A DNA stretch of 64,000 nt from Prostheceraeus crozeri (taxonomy: Eukaryota > Platyhelminthes > Polycladida > Euryleptidae): positions 84,929-148,928 of the forward strand of contig CAJQUW010014377.1 of assembly GCA_907163375.1 (NCBI GenBank). Reading direction: 5' to 3'. How positions within the stretch are numbered: the stretch's first letter is position 1; every line of letters begins with the position of its first letter. The notes beneath the pieces were generated by a model that saw nothing but the letters and a program-made list of their open reading frames with translations, was not told where the DNA came from and did not search any database. Made by a program: the position numbers and the translations under genes. Below are positions 23,433-32,752 of the stretch, piece by piece.

Positions 23433-25166
23433 ACATGACATGGTGAGATCAAAAATGATTTAGACTCGACCAGAAGGAATAATGCTACGACTTAGATATT
23501 TCACATTGGATGACTAATGGGTATGTAGGTAACAAATATCGTATTGATGACTTTCATTGATATTTTTTCTTTAGTATTTTTATCGATTTTAAATATTTAG
23601 CATTTTTCAGCATTTTGCTTGATTTTTTCCATACATTTCTTTTCTTGAAAGTATTTTGACCGATATATTTACTTCGAACATGACTTGCATAAGCTTCAAT
23701 AGGGTCTGAGTTGCATTCATCAACGTATTCAGTTGTTTTGATTGTTATAACAATCACGAGCGATACCGAGTGTGAGTTGTGTTCAAAGGTCAGTCGCATT
23801 CCACGGAAAGACAAGATTTGCATTCATTTCAAGACAATGCTTCCGGCGGTTGAGTATCGAAGTGTTATTCGGTTTCTTTTTCTCTGTCATTACGATAACC
23901 AATCCATAATATCCGAACTTTCTGCTGCATATGGTGATGAGGCACCATGTAGAGCCACCGTCTATAACTGGATCAAGGAATTTCAATATGGAAGGCTGGA
24001 TGTAACGGATCGCAAGTCCACAGGAAGACCTATTGAGATCGGGGATGACCACCAAGACAAGTTGAAGAGGATTGTGTATGAAGATCGGCGAATCGCTAAG
24101 AAAGAGCTTGCAGAAAAACTGAACGTGTCTTTCGGTAGCGTTGTAAATCTTCTTTCCGAAATGGGCATCAGGAAACTGTGTTCAAGATTTGTTCCATACT
24201 TTCTAACTTCTGAGATGTGCGACCGTCGCCTTCAGTGCTGCAATCAATTGATCGATCATCAGAGTTTGGGTGATGCCTTCCTAAGCAACATCATTACGGA
24301 GGACGAGACACCGTTATCACTGTACTTGCCTGAGGATCGACGGTCTTCCAATGAATTCAAACTTCCTGGTGAGTCAGCAACTCGGAAACTGCGCATTGGG
24401 ACCAACCATCGAAGATGCTTGATGCTGACACTCTTCTGGAACAGCTGCGGCATTGTTCATATGGATTTCGCCGACCGACATCAGCGACTGAATGCCGAGT
24501 ACTACTGTGAGCAACTTCGAAAACCCCGCAACCAGAATCTTTATCTACTACACGACAACGCGCCCATCCATGCTGCAGCGACCACTACAACTGCAATTGA
24601 AGACTCAGACTTTCATGTGCTTCCTCATCCCCCATACAGCCCCGACTTAGCTCCAAGTGACTATTACTTATTCCGCTGTCTAAAGCATCATCTCAGGGGA
24701 GAGCGTTTTGTTAATAGTGAGGATGTGAAAGATGCTGTGATGGAATTTTTCAATTCCAGAAGTCGAGACTTTTTCCACGAGGCTTTTCGAGAACTTCCTA
24801 AAAGGTGGAGCAAGTGTGTAGAGAATGAGAGGGGTTACATTGAGAAGAAATGACATGTATTTACTTTTGAAATAAACATTTTGTGGATTAGAAGTGTACT
24901 TTTGAAATTAACATTCTGTGGATTAGCTGTTGTACTTCTGTGGCATGTATTCAGAGGGAAGTTAAGGAAATATATGGAAAAATCAACTAAAATGCTGAAA
25001 AATACTAAATATTTAAAATCGATAAAAATACTAAAGAAAAAAATATCAATGAAAGTTATCAATACGATATTTGTTACCTATATACTCATTAGTCATCCAG
25101 TGTGAAATATCTAAGTCGTAGCATTATTCCTTCTGGTCGAGTCTAAATCATTTTTGATCTCACCAC
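23433..25166 (+). mobile_element. Mariner transposon with about 220 bp terminal inverted repeats
   Basis: The left end (from about 23440, tggtgagatcaaaaatg) is matched on the opposite strand by the right end (catttttgatctcacca, to about 25163). Pairing continues for about 220 bp each side, including tttagactcgaccagaagg, atatttcac and cgattttaaatattta, with only scattered mismatches. The outermost few bases are ambiguous. A TA lies just outside each end, as expected for mariner targets. The left end abuts the duplication of the preceding MITE. A short duplication (acttttgaaat...aacatt) follows the transposase stop. The element holds one transposase ORF. Confidence 0.9.
23837..24853 (+). CDS. 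Mariner (DD34D) transposase, open frame
   Basis: Cut-and-paste transposase acting at the element's inverted repeats. I take ATG 23837 (MLPAVEYRSVIRFLFL) as start because mariner proteins begin just before this helix; the frame is open from 23711. The product is about 338 residues. The N-terminal HTH_48 domain (RSVIRFLFLCHYDNQ to ATVYNWIKEFQYGR) and a second helix-turn-helix (AKKELAEKLNVSFGSV) are followed by the catalytic core. The core has Asp in ITEDET, Asp in LLHDNAPIH, and Asp in YSPDLAPSDYYLF. Thirty-four residues separate the last two, the DD34D signature. No stop or frameshift is visible and the length is normal (about 340). The linker WVPHxL motif is not seen in canonical form (RFVPYFLT). 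It may be intact or recently inactivated. Confidence 0.93.
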   Translation: MLPAVEYRSVIRFLFLCHYDNQSIISELSAAYGDEAPCRATVYNWIKEFQYGRLDVTDRKSTGRPIEIGDDHQDKLKRIVYEDRRIAKKELAEKLNVSFGSVVNLLSEMGIRKLCSRFVPYFLTSEMCDRRLQCCNQLIDHQSLGDAFLSNIITEDETPLSLYLPEDRRSSNEFKLPGESATRKLRIGTNHRRCLMLTLFWNSCGIVHMDFADRHQRLNAEYYCEQLRKPRNQNLYLLHDNAPIHAAATTTTAIEDSDFHVLPHPPYSPDLAPSDYYLFRCLKHHLRGERFVNSEDVKDAVMEFFNSRSRDFFHEAFRELPKRWSKCVENERGYIEKK

Positions 25167-25408
25167 GTATTTGATGCATCAAAGTCATGTGGAAAAACAA
25201 TGTGTTGTCTCTAGAACAGTAAGTTGCCATGCACAGTTTTTATATTCCTTGTGGTGTACCTTTCAATGTACGAGTATCACTATGCATTTAGGTCTCAGAA
25301 ATACCCAAGATTGGCAAGGAGATATATGATTTTCTCAGAGATTTCATAAATAGCCCAGTAGCTATTACTTATTTCTAATTTACTAAATGAGCTTCGTGCA
25401 CCTTTTAG

Positions 25409-25961
25409 ATTGGAGGATCTACCAGAGCCACTCGAGAAAAGAAGAAAGAAGAAAGAGAGAAAACATGCAAAAAATCCTTCAACGACTGATGAATTAGAAA
25501 GCACCATGGATGTACTAAAGAATGAAAACATAAAATCCAAGAGCAGAAAAGAAGGGCTCCAAAAGCCAGTCCATCATGCGAAAGAAATATCCCCAGTTCC
25601 AACTGACCACGACCATGAAGAGAAAGCTTCAAAAAGGTCTAAAAAGGAAAAGAAGAAAAAAGAAAAGAAGCACAAAAAGGAAAAGAAGAAGAAAGAGAAG
25701 AAAAAGAAGAAACATGATGAAAGAGAAAGGCGTTCACAATCATCATCCCCTCAACCATCTTCGAAGAAATATCGGCGTCCTGATCACTTGGTCGAAAGTG
25801 AAGATATAACCTCGGAATTGTGCTCCCCCTCACACCTTATTCCCTCTCCATCCAAGTGGGAACTTGAATTAGACGACAATGCTGATGAATTTGAAGAAGA
25901 ATTGAGACAAGAAAACTTGAGGCGGAGAAAAGTCGTTTCCCTTGTTTCCACAGTGAGGTAG
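25409..25961 (+). CDS. RBBP6: RBBP6 Lys-rich C-terminal exon (last recognised)
   Basis: The acceptor is caccttttag, ending at 25408. The first base completes the Arg codon left in phase 2 by the 20028 donor. It reads LEDLPEPLEKRRKKKERKHA, then long Lys/Glu runs (nuclear, disordered), then WELELDDNADEFEEELRQEN and LRRRKVVSLVSTVR. Charged Lys-rich tails are usual for RBBP6. Two endings are possible. Either translation stops at the TAG 25959-25961, or GTAGGT at 25958 is a donor (phase 2) to an exon I cannot find. The acidic LELDDNADEFEEEL patch suggests a short conserved motif near the end. Confidence 0.75.
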
Positions 25962-26330
25962 GTTCTTTGAATATAAATGCATGTGCTGAGTACTTCAAAT
26001 GAAGGATAATTTGAATCAAAAACAACTGCTTCAGAGAGGTTACTCATGAATATAATCCGCGGATTTTGTTCGAGGGTGGGTTGAAATTTTCTAGTTAATG
26101 ATTCTATAATGTATTGATTTTAAGCGATTAAATGCGGCACAGTGTACATTGAGAGAGAGAGAGAGAGGCGTTTATTTTCATAATTAAAAATCAGACTTGA
26201 CAATATAGATCAAACTTGACAATTTACACATCAATCACACCAATAACATCTCATACATATCAAGTAAAGTGTGAGTAACTTGTTGTAAGTAAGCAAAAAG
26301 AAAAAAAAGAAAGAAAAATAATAGGAAAAC

Positions 26331-28964
26331 TCATGAGCGACGGTTGCATAGCGATGTTGACCACGGCAGGAAAGAACTTGAGCGCTTTGAAGTTCTGCAA
26401 AGAGGCATTCGCAATTTATTGCTATATCTCAACCGATCCGGCACAATTTCATGCAGTGGATGGTTATGGGCACTTTCACACTTGAGGAGGAATTTCGTGG
26501 CAGCATCTTCAAATTTGCTTCTCAGTTGGGGGAAGCCATTGCATTCACAATCTGAGCCACATATTGTGCGGTGCGCTTTCCTCTGAAATTTCTCTAACTT
26601 CAACATATTTTTCTCTGATAACCTTCCATACACAGGGGACGCGTACATGAACAGTGATGTAATCAAAGCATGATAGATTTCAATAACTTTATCCACCGGC
26701 ATTATTTTCTTCAAGACGCGAATAACATGCATGCGCTGAGAGGACTTTTTCAAAATACCAGATACTTGTTCATCCCAGGATAAAGTATCATTGAAGATGA
26801 AACCCAGTACACGAACGGAAGCCACCAACTGAAAATCATGGACATGTGCCATTGGTGGGAGACAGATTGCATGCTTCCTCAATACCATCTGGCTTGACTT
26901 TATCGAATTGACTTTCAAACCTGTTTTTGCCACACACTGAAGAACATGAGGAACCGAGGAGTCGACACTGCCAACTGAGTGAACGGCATCAATAACTGTA
27001 ACGTCATCGGCATACATCACGATGTCTACACCCCTCAATTGCTTCAATGCAATACCGATGAAGGCTCCGAACAGATACGGACCTAAAACTGATCCTTGGG
27101 GTATTCCAGAAATGGAGTTGAAGCTTGGCCCAAAGCAACCATTCACTGTTACGCAATTTTGACGGTCACTCAGGTAAGATGATAGCCAGGAAACAAAGCC
27201 AGGTTCCATGTTTGAGTCGAGGAAATAATTTATCATACGATTATGAGGCAGCTGATCAAAGGCTTTTCTCAGATCAATACAGGTTACACGCACGCCTGCA
27301 ACGTCAGAGTCATCCATGTACATAGACACCAAATCAGCGATTTTGACTAGCGCACTTGTTGTAGACCCGTTCGGTCTAAACGCGTATTGCTGATTTCCAT
27401 AGCAATTTATCAAACAATCCTTTACACGAGATAGAACTAGTCTCTCAAATACTTTGGATAAGTGCGATAAAATTGAAATGGGTCGGAATTCTGAAATCTC
27501 TGGCTGTGACGTCTTAGGTAGTGGACATACATTCGCCATTTTGAATTTCTTTGGAAATAGCTCCTTGCGGATTGACTGGTTGAACAGAAATGCCAGGGGA
27601 GCACAGAGCCAAGGGGCACCAAGTTTCAAAATACGAGGAGGGACATCATCAGGACCGACAGCTTTCGAGGCGTTCAGGGCCATTAACTCTCTGTACACAT
27701 CGACATCTGTAAAATTCATGTTCCATTGGGATGGCGACGAGGTATGAGTCTGAAGGCTATCGTCCTCTGGATTAAAGTTGCCAACAAACTCCTCTGTAAC
27801 GGAATCAAGGAATCGATAAACTCCACCAACTTGGCTTATCAAAGAGTCAATAATTGAAATTCTCGTTTTGCCGCGGATCTCATTGACTACAGACCAACAA
27901 TCCTTGGGACTTGAGGAGTTTTTCAGTGCCCATGTGCGTTTAGCCTTCACAATTACGGTTTTGACCTTTTCCTTAAAGTGATGATACAAGGGCCAGTTTT
28001 TGCATCTGAAAGCCTCCCAGCGAGAATTTATTAGTTTCTTCAACAAAGGTGACATCCATGGTTTGTCAGTAGTAGTTAACATCACATACTCACACGGGAC
28101 TGTAGTTATTGCAGGTGAAAAACAATCATAAAAGATTGACGTCATTTTGTCGATATCATTTTCTTCGTCATACATGGATTGAAAATTTGCCTCAGATAAC
28201 TTCTTGACAAAAGCTTCGAGATTAGATTTTCGGTAATCCCATAATTTAACCAAGCGCTTTTGATTCACTGTAATGTCACTGGTTGGATTCAAAATTAGGC
28301 AATTGTGGTCTGAATTAGCCAGTGGTGGACCGATGCAGGCAGCATGGTTGTAAAAGTCACGAAGTTCAGAATCCAGTAAAATAAAATCCAAAGTGGAATT
28401 CAGTCTTGTCGCTGATTGAACACAATTATGAAGGTCAAAATTCTCTTGAAAGAATCTAACATCAAAATTGTTCAAATCACCACATACAATGAAGTTAGCA
28501 TGCACATCAGTGTTCAAAATGTGGTTTAGCTCAATGTCAAAGAAATCCGAAATCTCGGAGTGACTTGAACGACATAGATTAGGCGGTATATAGACAAGAA
28601 AAAGATAAATTCGAGAAATCTTAAATGAAATCACTTCAATGAAGGGGGGCTTTTCTGAGACAAAGGATGTCAATAAAGGACATAGCATCCTTCGAATCCA
28701 AGCACATACTCCTCCTCCAACTCGGTTTAATCGATCATCCCGCAACAACATGTAGTCATTTATGGACAACAGTGACGAATCGACAGAGGAGTTCAACCCA
28801 GATTCAGTAATAAGCACCACATCAGATTGGAGAGTCGACACAACAACCAATAATTCATCGAATTTAGGCAAAATCGATCTGGCGTTTGCAAGGAATAACT
28901 TGGGGTAGGCTGATCCCTGTAAAACATTTACCGAAAATTCTGAGTACGAGGCACATTCTTTACG
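26331..28964 (-). CDS. LINE ORF2: endonuclease-reverse transcriptase
   Basis: Open frame of about 877 residues from just after a TAG at 28965-28967 to the stop at 26331. The N-terminal apurinic-type endonuclease has ANARSILPKFDELL, VVLITESGLN (catalytic Glu), RVGGGVCAWIR, NFIVCGDLNNFDV and LANSDHNCLI. The reverse transcriptase follows: SEFRPISILSHLSKVFERL, QQYAFRPNGSTTSAL, TCIDLRKAFDQLPH, GIPQGSVLGPYLFG and the YADD box in IVMYADDVTVID, then a typical C-terminal tail (ITSLFMYASPVYG). No stops are seen. The frame has no ATG before the endonuclease: the first Met, in NDYMLLRDD, lies inside the domain, while ORF1 ends 37 bp into this frame. Translation presumably needs a -1 shift, reinitiation or a non-ATG start. 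Confidence 0.93.
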   Translation of the reverse strand, partial: RKECASYSEFSVNVLQGSAYPKLFLANARSILPKFDELLVVVSTLQSDVVLITESGLNSSVDSSLLSINDYMLLRDDRLNRVGGGVCAWIRRMLCPLLTSFVSEKPPFIEVISFKISRIYLFLVYIPPNLCRSSHSEISDFFDIELNHILNTDVHANFIVCGDLNNFDVRFFQENFDLHNCVQSATRLNSTLDFILLDSELRDFYNHAACIGPPLANSDHNCLILNPTSDITVNQKRLVKLWDYRKSNLEAFVKKLSEANFQSMYDEENDIDKMTSIFYDCFSPAITTVPCEYVMLTTTDKPWMSPLLKKLINSRWEAFRCKNWPLYHHFKEKVKTVIVKAKRTWALKNSSSPKDCWSVVNEIRGKTRISIIDSLISQVGGVYRFLDSVTEEFVGNFNPEDDSLQTHTSSPSQWNMNFTDVDVYRELMALNASKAVGPDDVPPRILKLGAPWLCAPLAFLFNQSIRKELFPKKFKMANVCPLPKTSQPEISEFRPISILSHLSKVFERLVLSRVKDCLINCYGNQQYAFRPNGSTTSALVKIADLVSMYMDDSDVAGVRVTCIDLRKAFDQLPHNRMINYFLDSNMEPGFVSWLSSYLSDRQNCVTVNGCFGPSFNSISGIPQGSVLGPYLFGAFIGIALKQLRGVDIVMYADDVTVIDAVHSVGSVDSSVPHVLQCVAKTGLKVNSIKSSQMVLRKHAICLPPMAHVHDFQLVASVRVLGFIFNDTLSWDEQVSGILKKSSQRMHVIRVLKKIMPVDKVIEIYHALITSLFMYASPVYGRLSEKNMLKLEKFQRKAHRTICGSDCECNGFPQLRSKFEDAATKFLLKCESAHNHPLHEIVPDRLRYSNKLRMPLCRTSKRSSSFLPWSTSLCNRRS

Positions 28965-29725
28965 CTATCTCTTGAAATGACTTTGCCACGATAAATGACC
29001 AAATTTGATTCGCCACTTTCCGTTCTACGCTTCAATTCTTCCCGGAGTTCTTTTGCTTGAGCTTGCTGCAGCTTTGTTAGGTCATGATTAACGTAAACGC
29101 GTTTGTAATCAATGGAATTTCGTAGTGATTTTGCTTTCTTCAATATGTTCATTTTCTGATCGTAGTTTGCCAAAGTAACTCTAATGGGTCGTTTCTTGTC
29201 TTGCTTCTGCATACCCAATCTCTTGAAGGATTCAACATCGATTTCACTGTCATCTGCCACATATTTAAGGATTTCTTCAACACTAAGTTTGTCTTTTTCA
29301 GTACGATCGTCTACAGTTCCGCTTGTTTCCTCCTCTACGCCGTAGAGGATCAAATTGTTTCTTTTGTACATACGTTGCTCGAACTCATGATGAATTTCGT
29401 TCACGTCAAACATCTTTTTATGCAGATCAATGATTTGTGTTTCTACATTTTGAAGTTTTTTGCTCAATTCCTTCAACTTGGCGTCTTGTTCTAGCTGAAG
29501 GACTTCCTTCAGTTCATATACTGCAGTAAAAATCATCTGTTTCAAATTCTGATTGCTAATGTCATTAACTTCTGCATGATCTGCTAAAGAGACTGATGCT
29601 TGCCCCTCATCACCATGCGAGCCAATGGCATCCCGCAAAGCATCCATCAACTGTTTTTTTGAAAGTTTACTGAGTTGTCCACTAGACATTTTGCGTACTT
29701 TATCGAAAGAAACAGTATCAGACAT
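28928..29725 (-). CDS. LINE ORF1: coiled-coil RNA-binding protein
   Basis: A 265-residue ORF from ATG 29725 to TAA 28928. It opens MSDTVSFDKVRKMSSGQLSK. A long coiled coil follows at about residues 60-115 (LKEVLQLEQDAKLKELSKKL, then IIDLHKKMFDVNEIHHEFE). Next is an RRM-like segment starting KRNNLILYGVEEE, with FKRLG, PIRVTLANYDQKMNILKKAK and YVNHDL. This trimerising coiled coil plus RRM plus C-terminal domain layout is that of L1-type ORF1p (Transposase_22-like), the RNA-binding partner that packages LINE RNA. It lies directly upstream of ORF2 with overlapping frames. Confidence 0.85.
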   Translation of the reverse strand: MSDTVSFDKVRKMSSGQLSKLSKKQLMDALRDAIGSHGDEGQASVSLADHAEVNDISNQNLKQMIFTAVYELKEVLQLEQDAKLKELSKKLQNVETQIIDLHKKMFDVNEIHHEFEQRMYKRNNLILYGVEEETSGTVDDRTEKDKLSVEEILKYVADDSEIDVESFKRLGMQKQDKKRPIRVTLANYDQKMNILKKAKSLRNSIDYKRVYVNHDLTKLQQAQAKELREELKRRTESGESNLVIYRGKVISRDSVKNVPRTQNFR

Positions 29726-31404
29726 GTCCTTGTAACTGAGATGACGTAAATTAGCACGTGATCAAAAGTCGATATTCTTTGACCACACAGCGTAGGAGGG
29801 TCTTAGATGTCGAGCTTCTGAACAGTTGATTGCTATGCCGCTGACAATACCAGCAGGACTACAAGCATGCAGCAACAGGCTTCCGGCGGATAGACAGTGT
29901 CTATGCGTAGAACGACGAAGACACAGCGTGCTATTTTTAGACACAGCGACGATGGTAAATCCACTGAATGAGTGACCGAAGCGTCGAATGTGAGAGATAT
30001 TCACTGCCAATGAACATGTACAGATTATATCGATGATAGTAGACGTAGGACCGCAATTCGAAATCAAACAAGTTGATCAAAAGATAGAGGGGACAAGAAC
30101 GCGTCGAATGATACTTGAATCACCACAGAAAGATGCCAAAGAACCACCTTCTCATTGAATTTCACCAATTGCACAATTGATACCAGAAGACACAACCTTC
30201 GCGACCACCGATGCTTAATTTACATTGATTTTACATTGATTTAAATTGATGATAAAGTGGAATACAAAAGGGACGAAATAAAAAAATCACAAGATTACGA
30301 GTATGGCGACAAACTCAAGACGCAGGAATGTGAGAAAAATGAGGAAAACCTTGAATGTGGGCATCAAACTTTGAACGATGGACGAAAGATTTTTTCGATG
30401 CTTACTAATCATACCTCATGCGTTTCGATTCTTTAAAAGTTTTGAAGCTTCATTGTGTTTGCAAATAGGAGCGTCTATTAATTATTACATGCGCGCTATC
30501 TTTGGCGACTTGTAAGTAGTTTGTTAAAGAGTAGTATTTGATGAATACCGTCGAAATTTTGATATGCTAATTGCATGTCTCAAATTTGCCGGGGCATGGT
30601 TGCATCTTTGAATATGGAGTTGTCCCGATCTTAAGAGATGTGAACTAGGCCTGCTGATGATTCCTAATTGGATGAAATGGCGACTACTAGTTAGGTGTGC
30701 TCCCATTTTTCAGCTGAGGATGCAACCATATTTTAATTTTATGCTACATATCTTGATTAAGCATTAATTATTTAATTATTCTATTTAAAATATACGAAAA
30801 TGTATCGTGTTTTTTCACAAACTAAGTAATCTCTCTAAGTAACTTTGACATCTAAGCACTACGAACATTTTCAAACGAGGTGTTGACATCATTTTCAACT
30901 CAGCAGTAGGAAGATAATGAGTTCTTGGGTCATTCAGCGATTTTGTGAGCATTGTTCCAAGACATTAGCATGCCATCACTGACGCTCTGATTTACATGCA
31001 TTGTAAATAGACAAAAAAATTAGATATGAAAAATATGCATTCAGATAGGATTACTTCACACACTAGCGACGACACCAGCAATTTCTACGTGGTGAAGTAT
31101 TTTTTCGATTTCAAATAAAAATTATAGCCTTAATGTATTACATGTATATTATATTATTATTATGTTATCGCATTGTCATCGAGAGCCAGAAATCGATTTT
31201 TTAAAGAAAGTTGATATTTCCTGCAAGAAATATTCAAAAAAAATTCAGAAGCGATGCCCCTTCAAATGTGATGTTTGAGGCTCTTGTTGCCTTGATCCTC
31301 TGACCATGGCGTCTGATTGGAGACTGAAGTTCACCTTACTGAATCTTGCGTTGGAGGACATGGTAGCACGAAAATAGATGTGTCGATTGGAACCTGATCG
31401 CTGA

Positions 31405-31614
31405 TTGCAAGCGATCAATCAACCATTTCGTATCTTAGCCTGCTTAACGCAGAATCCAACCGACCAGATGATTCCTTGTTTGCGGGAGAATCTGTCAAAT
31501 TCGGAATTATTGAGCTTTGCTCTTATTGTTCTCTGCCTGAGTCACGGCCAGCCTGCAGCTGAACGAAGGTTCTCGATAATCTCGATGAAAGGAAACTATT
31601 GTATTATTCTTTAA
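31405..31614 (+). pseudogene. Scrap of a hAT-type transposase C-terminus
   Basis: The frame contains LSNSELLSFALIVLCLSHGQ followed by PAAERRFSI. The SHGQ-A-ERxFS pattern is typical of the C-terminal dimerisation region of hAT-like transposase relatives (for example SHGNADVERGFS). Only about 50 residues are recognisable, with no inverted repeats, so it is a relic. Confidence 0.6.
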
Positions 31615-32649
31615 TGATGGCAACAAGCCTTAAATATATACAGCTAAAGGCGAGAAAATGTCGGACATATAAATGCGCAAGCAAAAATACGATTAAAAGC
31701 ACAAATGAATATCACTTGAGCCAGTTAGAAATGCTCATATTCGCGCATGTTTTGGATGATATTGAAGGGAATATCTGAGATAGGAACATCAATGTTCTTA
31801 TTCCGATAAAATCCTCTCAGAGATATTCCTACACTATGCATCATAGTGAAACATTTTTGTGCGAATTTTCCCCATTATGTCCGAATAGTTTTCACTATAT
31901 CTTTGTGAACGCAAATTCGCAAGTTTTTTATGGAATCTTCGAGCTGTCGCAGCTGCGCCACCAGCAGAAGTAAAATTTAGAGGAGAAAAATATTTCTTTT
32001 CAATGACTATTATTCGTTCTTCATAGATACGCTTCTTTTTCGTTTCGTTCGTATAGTTGTTCTACTGTTTCATTTGCTTTTGATGGCGAAAATGGATTTG
32101 TGACATAACATCAAAAAGCTCTTCTCCATGGTCCCCCCATACATGATGATTTCGGTACCAAGCCGAAACACAAAATAGGCATACAACATTGACGAGAATG
32201 GAAGTTCGTAATTTCATCCAACTTTCTGCTTCTCGATCTTCAGAAAACTCGCAGTTTTTAGTCTAAATACTGTATCATCCTAATTTACATTCCTTCATGA
32301 CCCAACGACAGTTCTTGGGAACCTATTTATCTATTTAAGGCTCAATGCCATTTTTTCTATGTTTCAATTTGGGTTCAATTGGGGAGATCCACATAGGAAG
32401 GGCCATGGCCAACTGAAATCACGGCAAGGAATAGCGTGGAAGAAAGGAATAAGCCTCTAAAGAAACGGGCCAATCATGCCACTGGAGAAAGTTACAGTAT
32501 GAAAAACTGCTAGGTTCCATTACACTGCTACCAATTCAAAAAGATGTCTGAAATGATATAGACGTCGAATTAACTTCTTGATTCAACATTATTTGCCTTC
32601 CGGCATTTTTCCTGAATCATTCATGTCCATGATGTGCGATGGGCATGTA

Positions 32650-32752
32650 GCCAGACGTCAACTGAGTTGTGATAAATGAAAATGAATGATTGATTTATGC
32701 ATTTTACGAATGTTTTTTCAGAAATCTGTTTAATAGAATATGTTTTTAAATT
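32650..32752. repeat. Dispersed repeat copy 1
   Basis: Shares gacgtc-actga, atgattgattta, cattttacgaatgtttttt and tttaatagaat in the same order with the segment at 35855-35945. Family unknown. Confidence 0.6.

Larger units (their letters stand above)
26150..30240 (-). mobile_element. Near full-length two-ORF LINE (CR1/Jockey group)
   Basis: A - strand element with ORF1 (29725-28928), overlapped at its 3' end by the ORF2 frame (28964-26331). Its 3' UTR ends with aaaataaacgcc followed by a (TC)n tract (plus strand gagagagagagagag at 26150-26166), a microsatellite-type LINE tail after an AATAAA. The 5' UTR extends to about 30240, judged loosely from a possible tacattga flank shared with the 3' side (26143-26150 and about 30221-30239). 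Both frames are free of stops, so this copy is young. There is no RNase H domain. The clade is not fixed. Confidence 0.85.
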
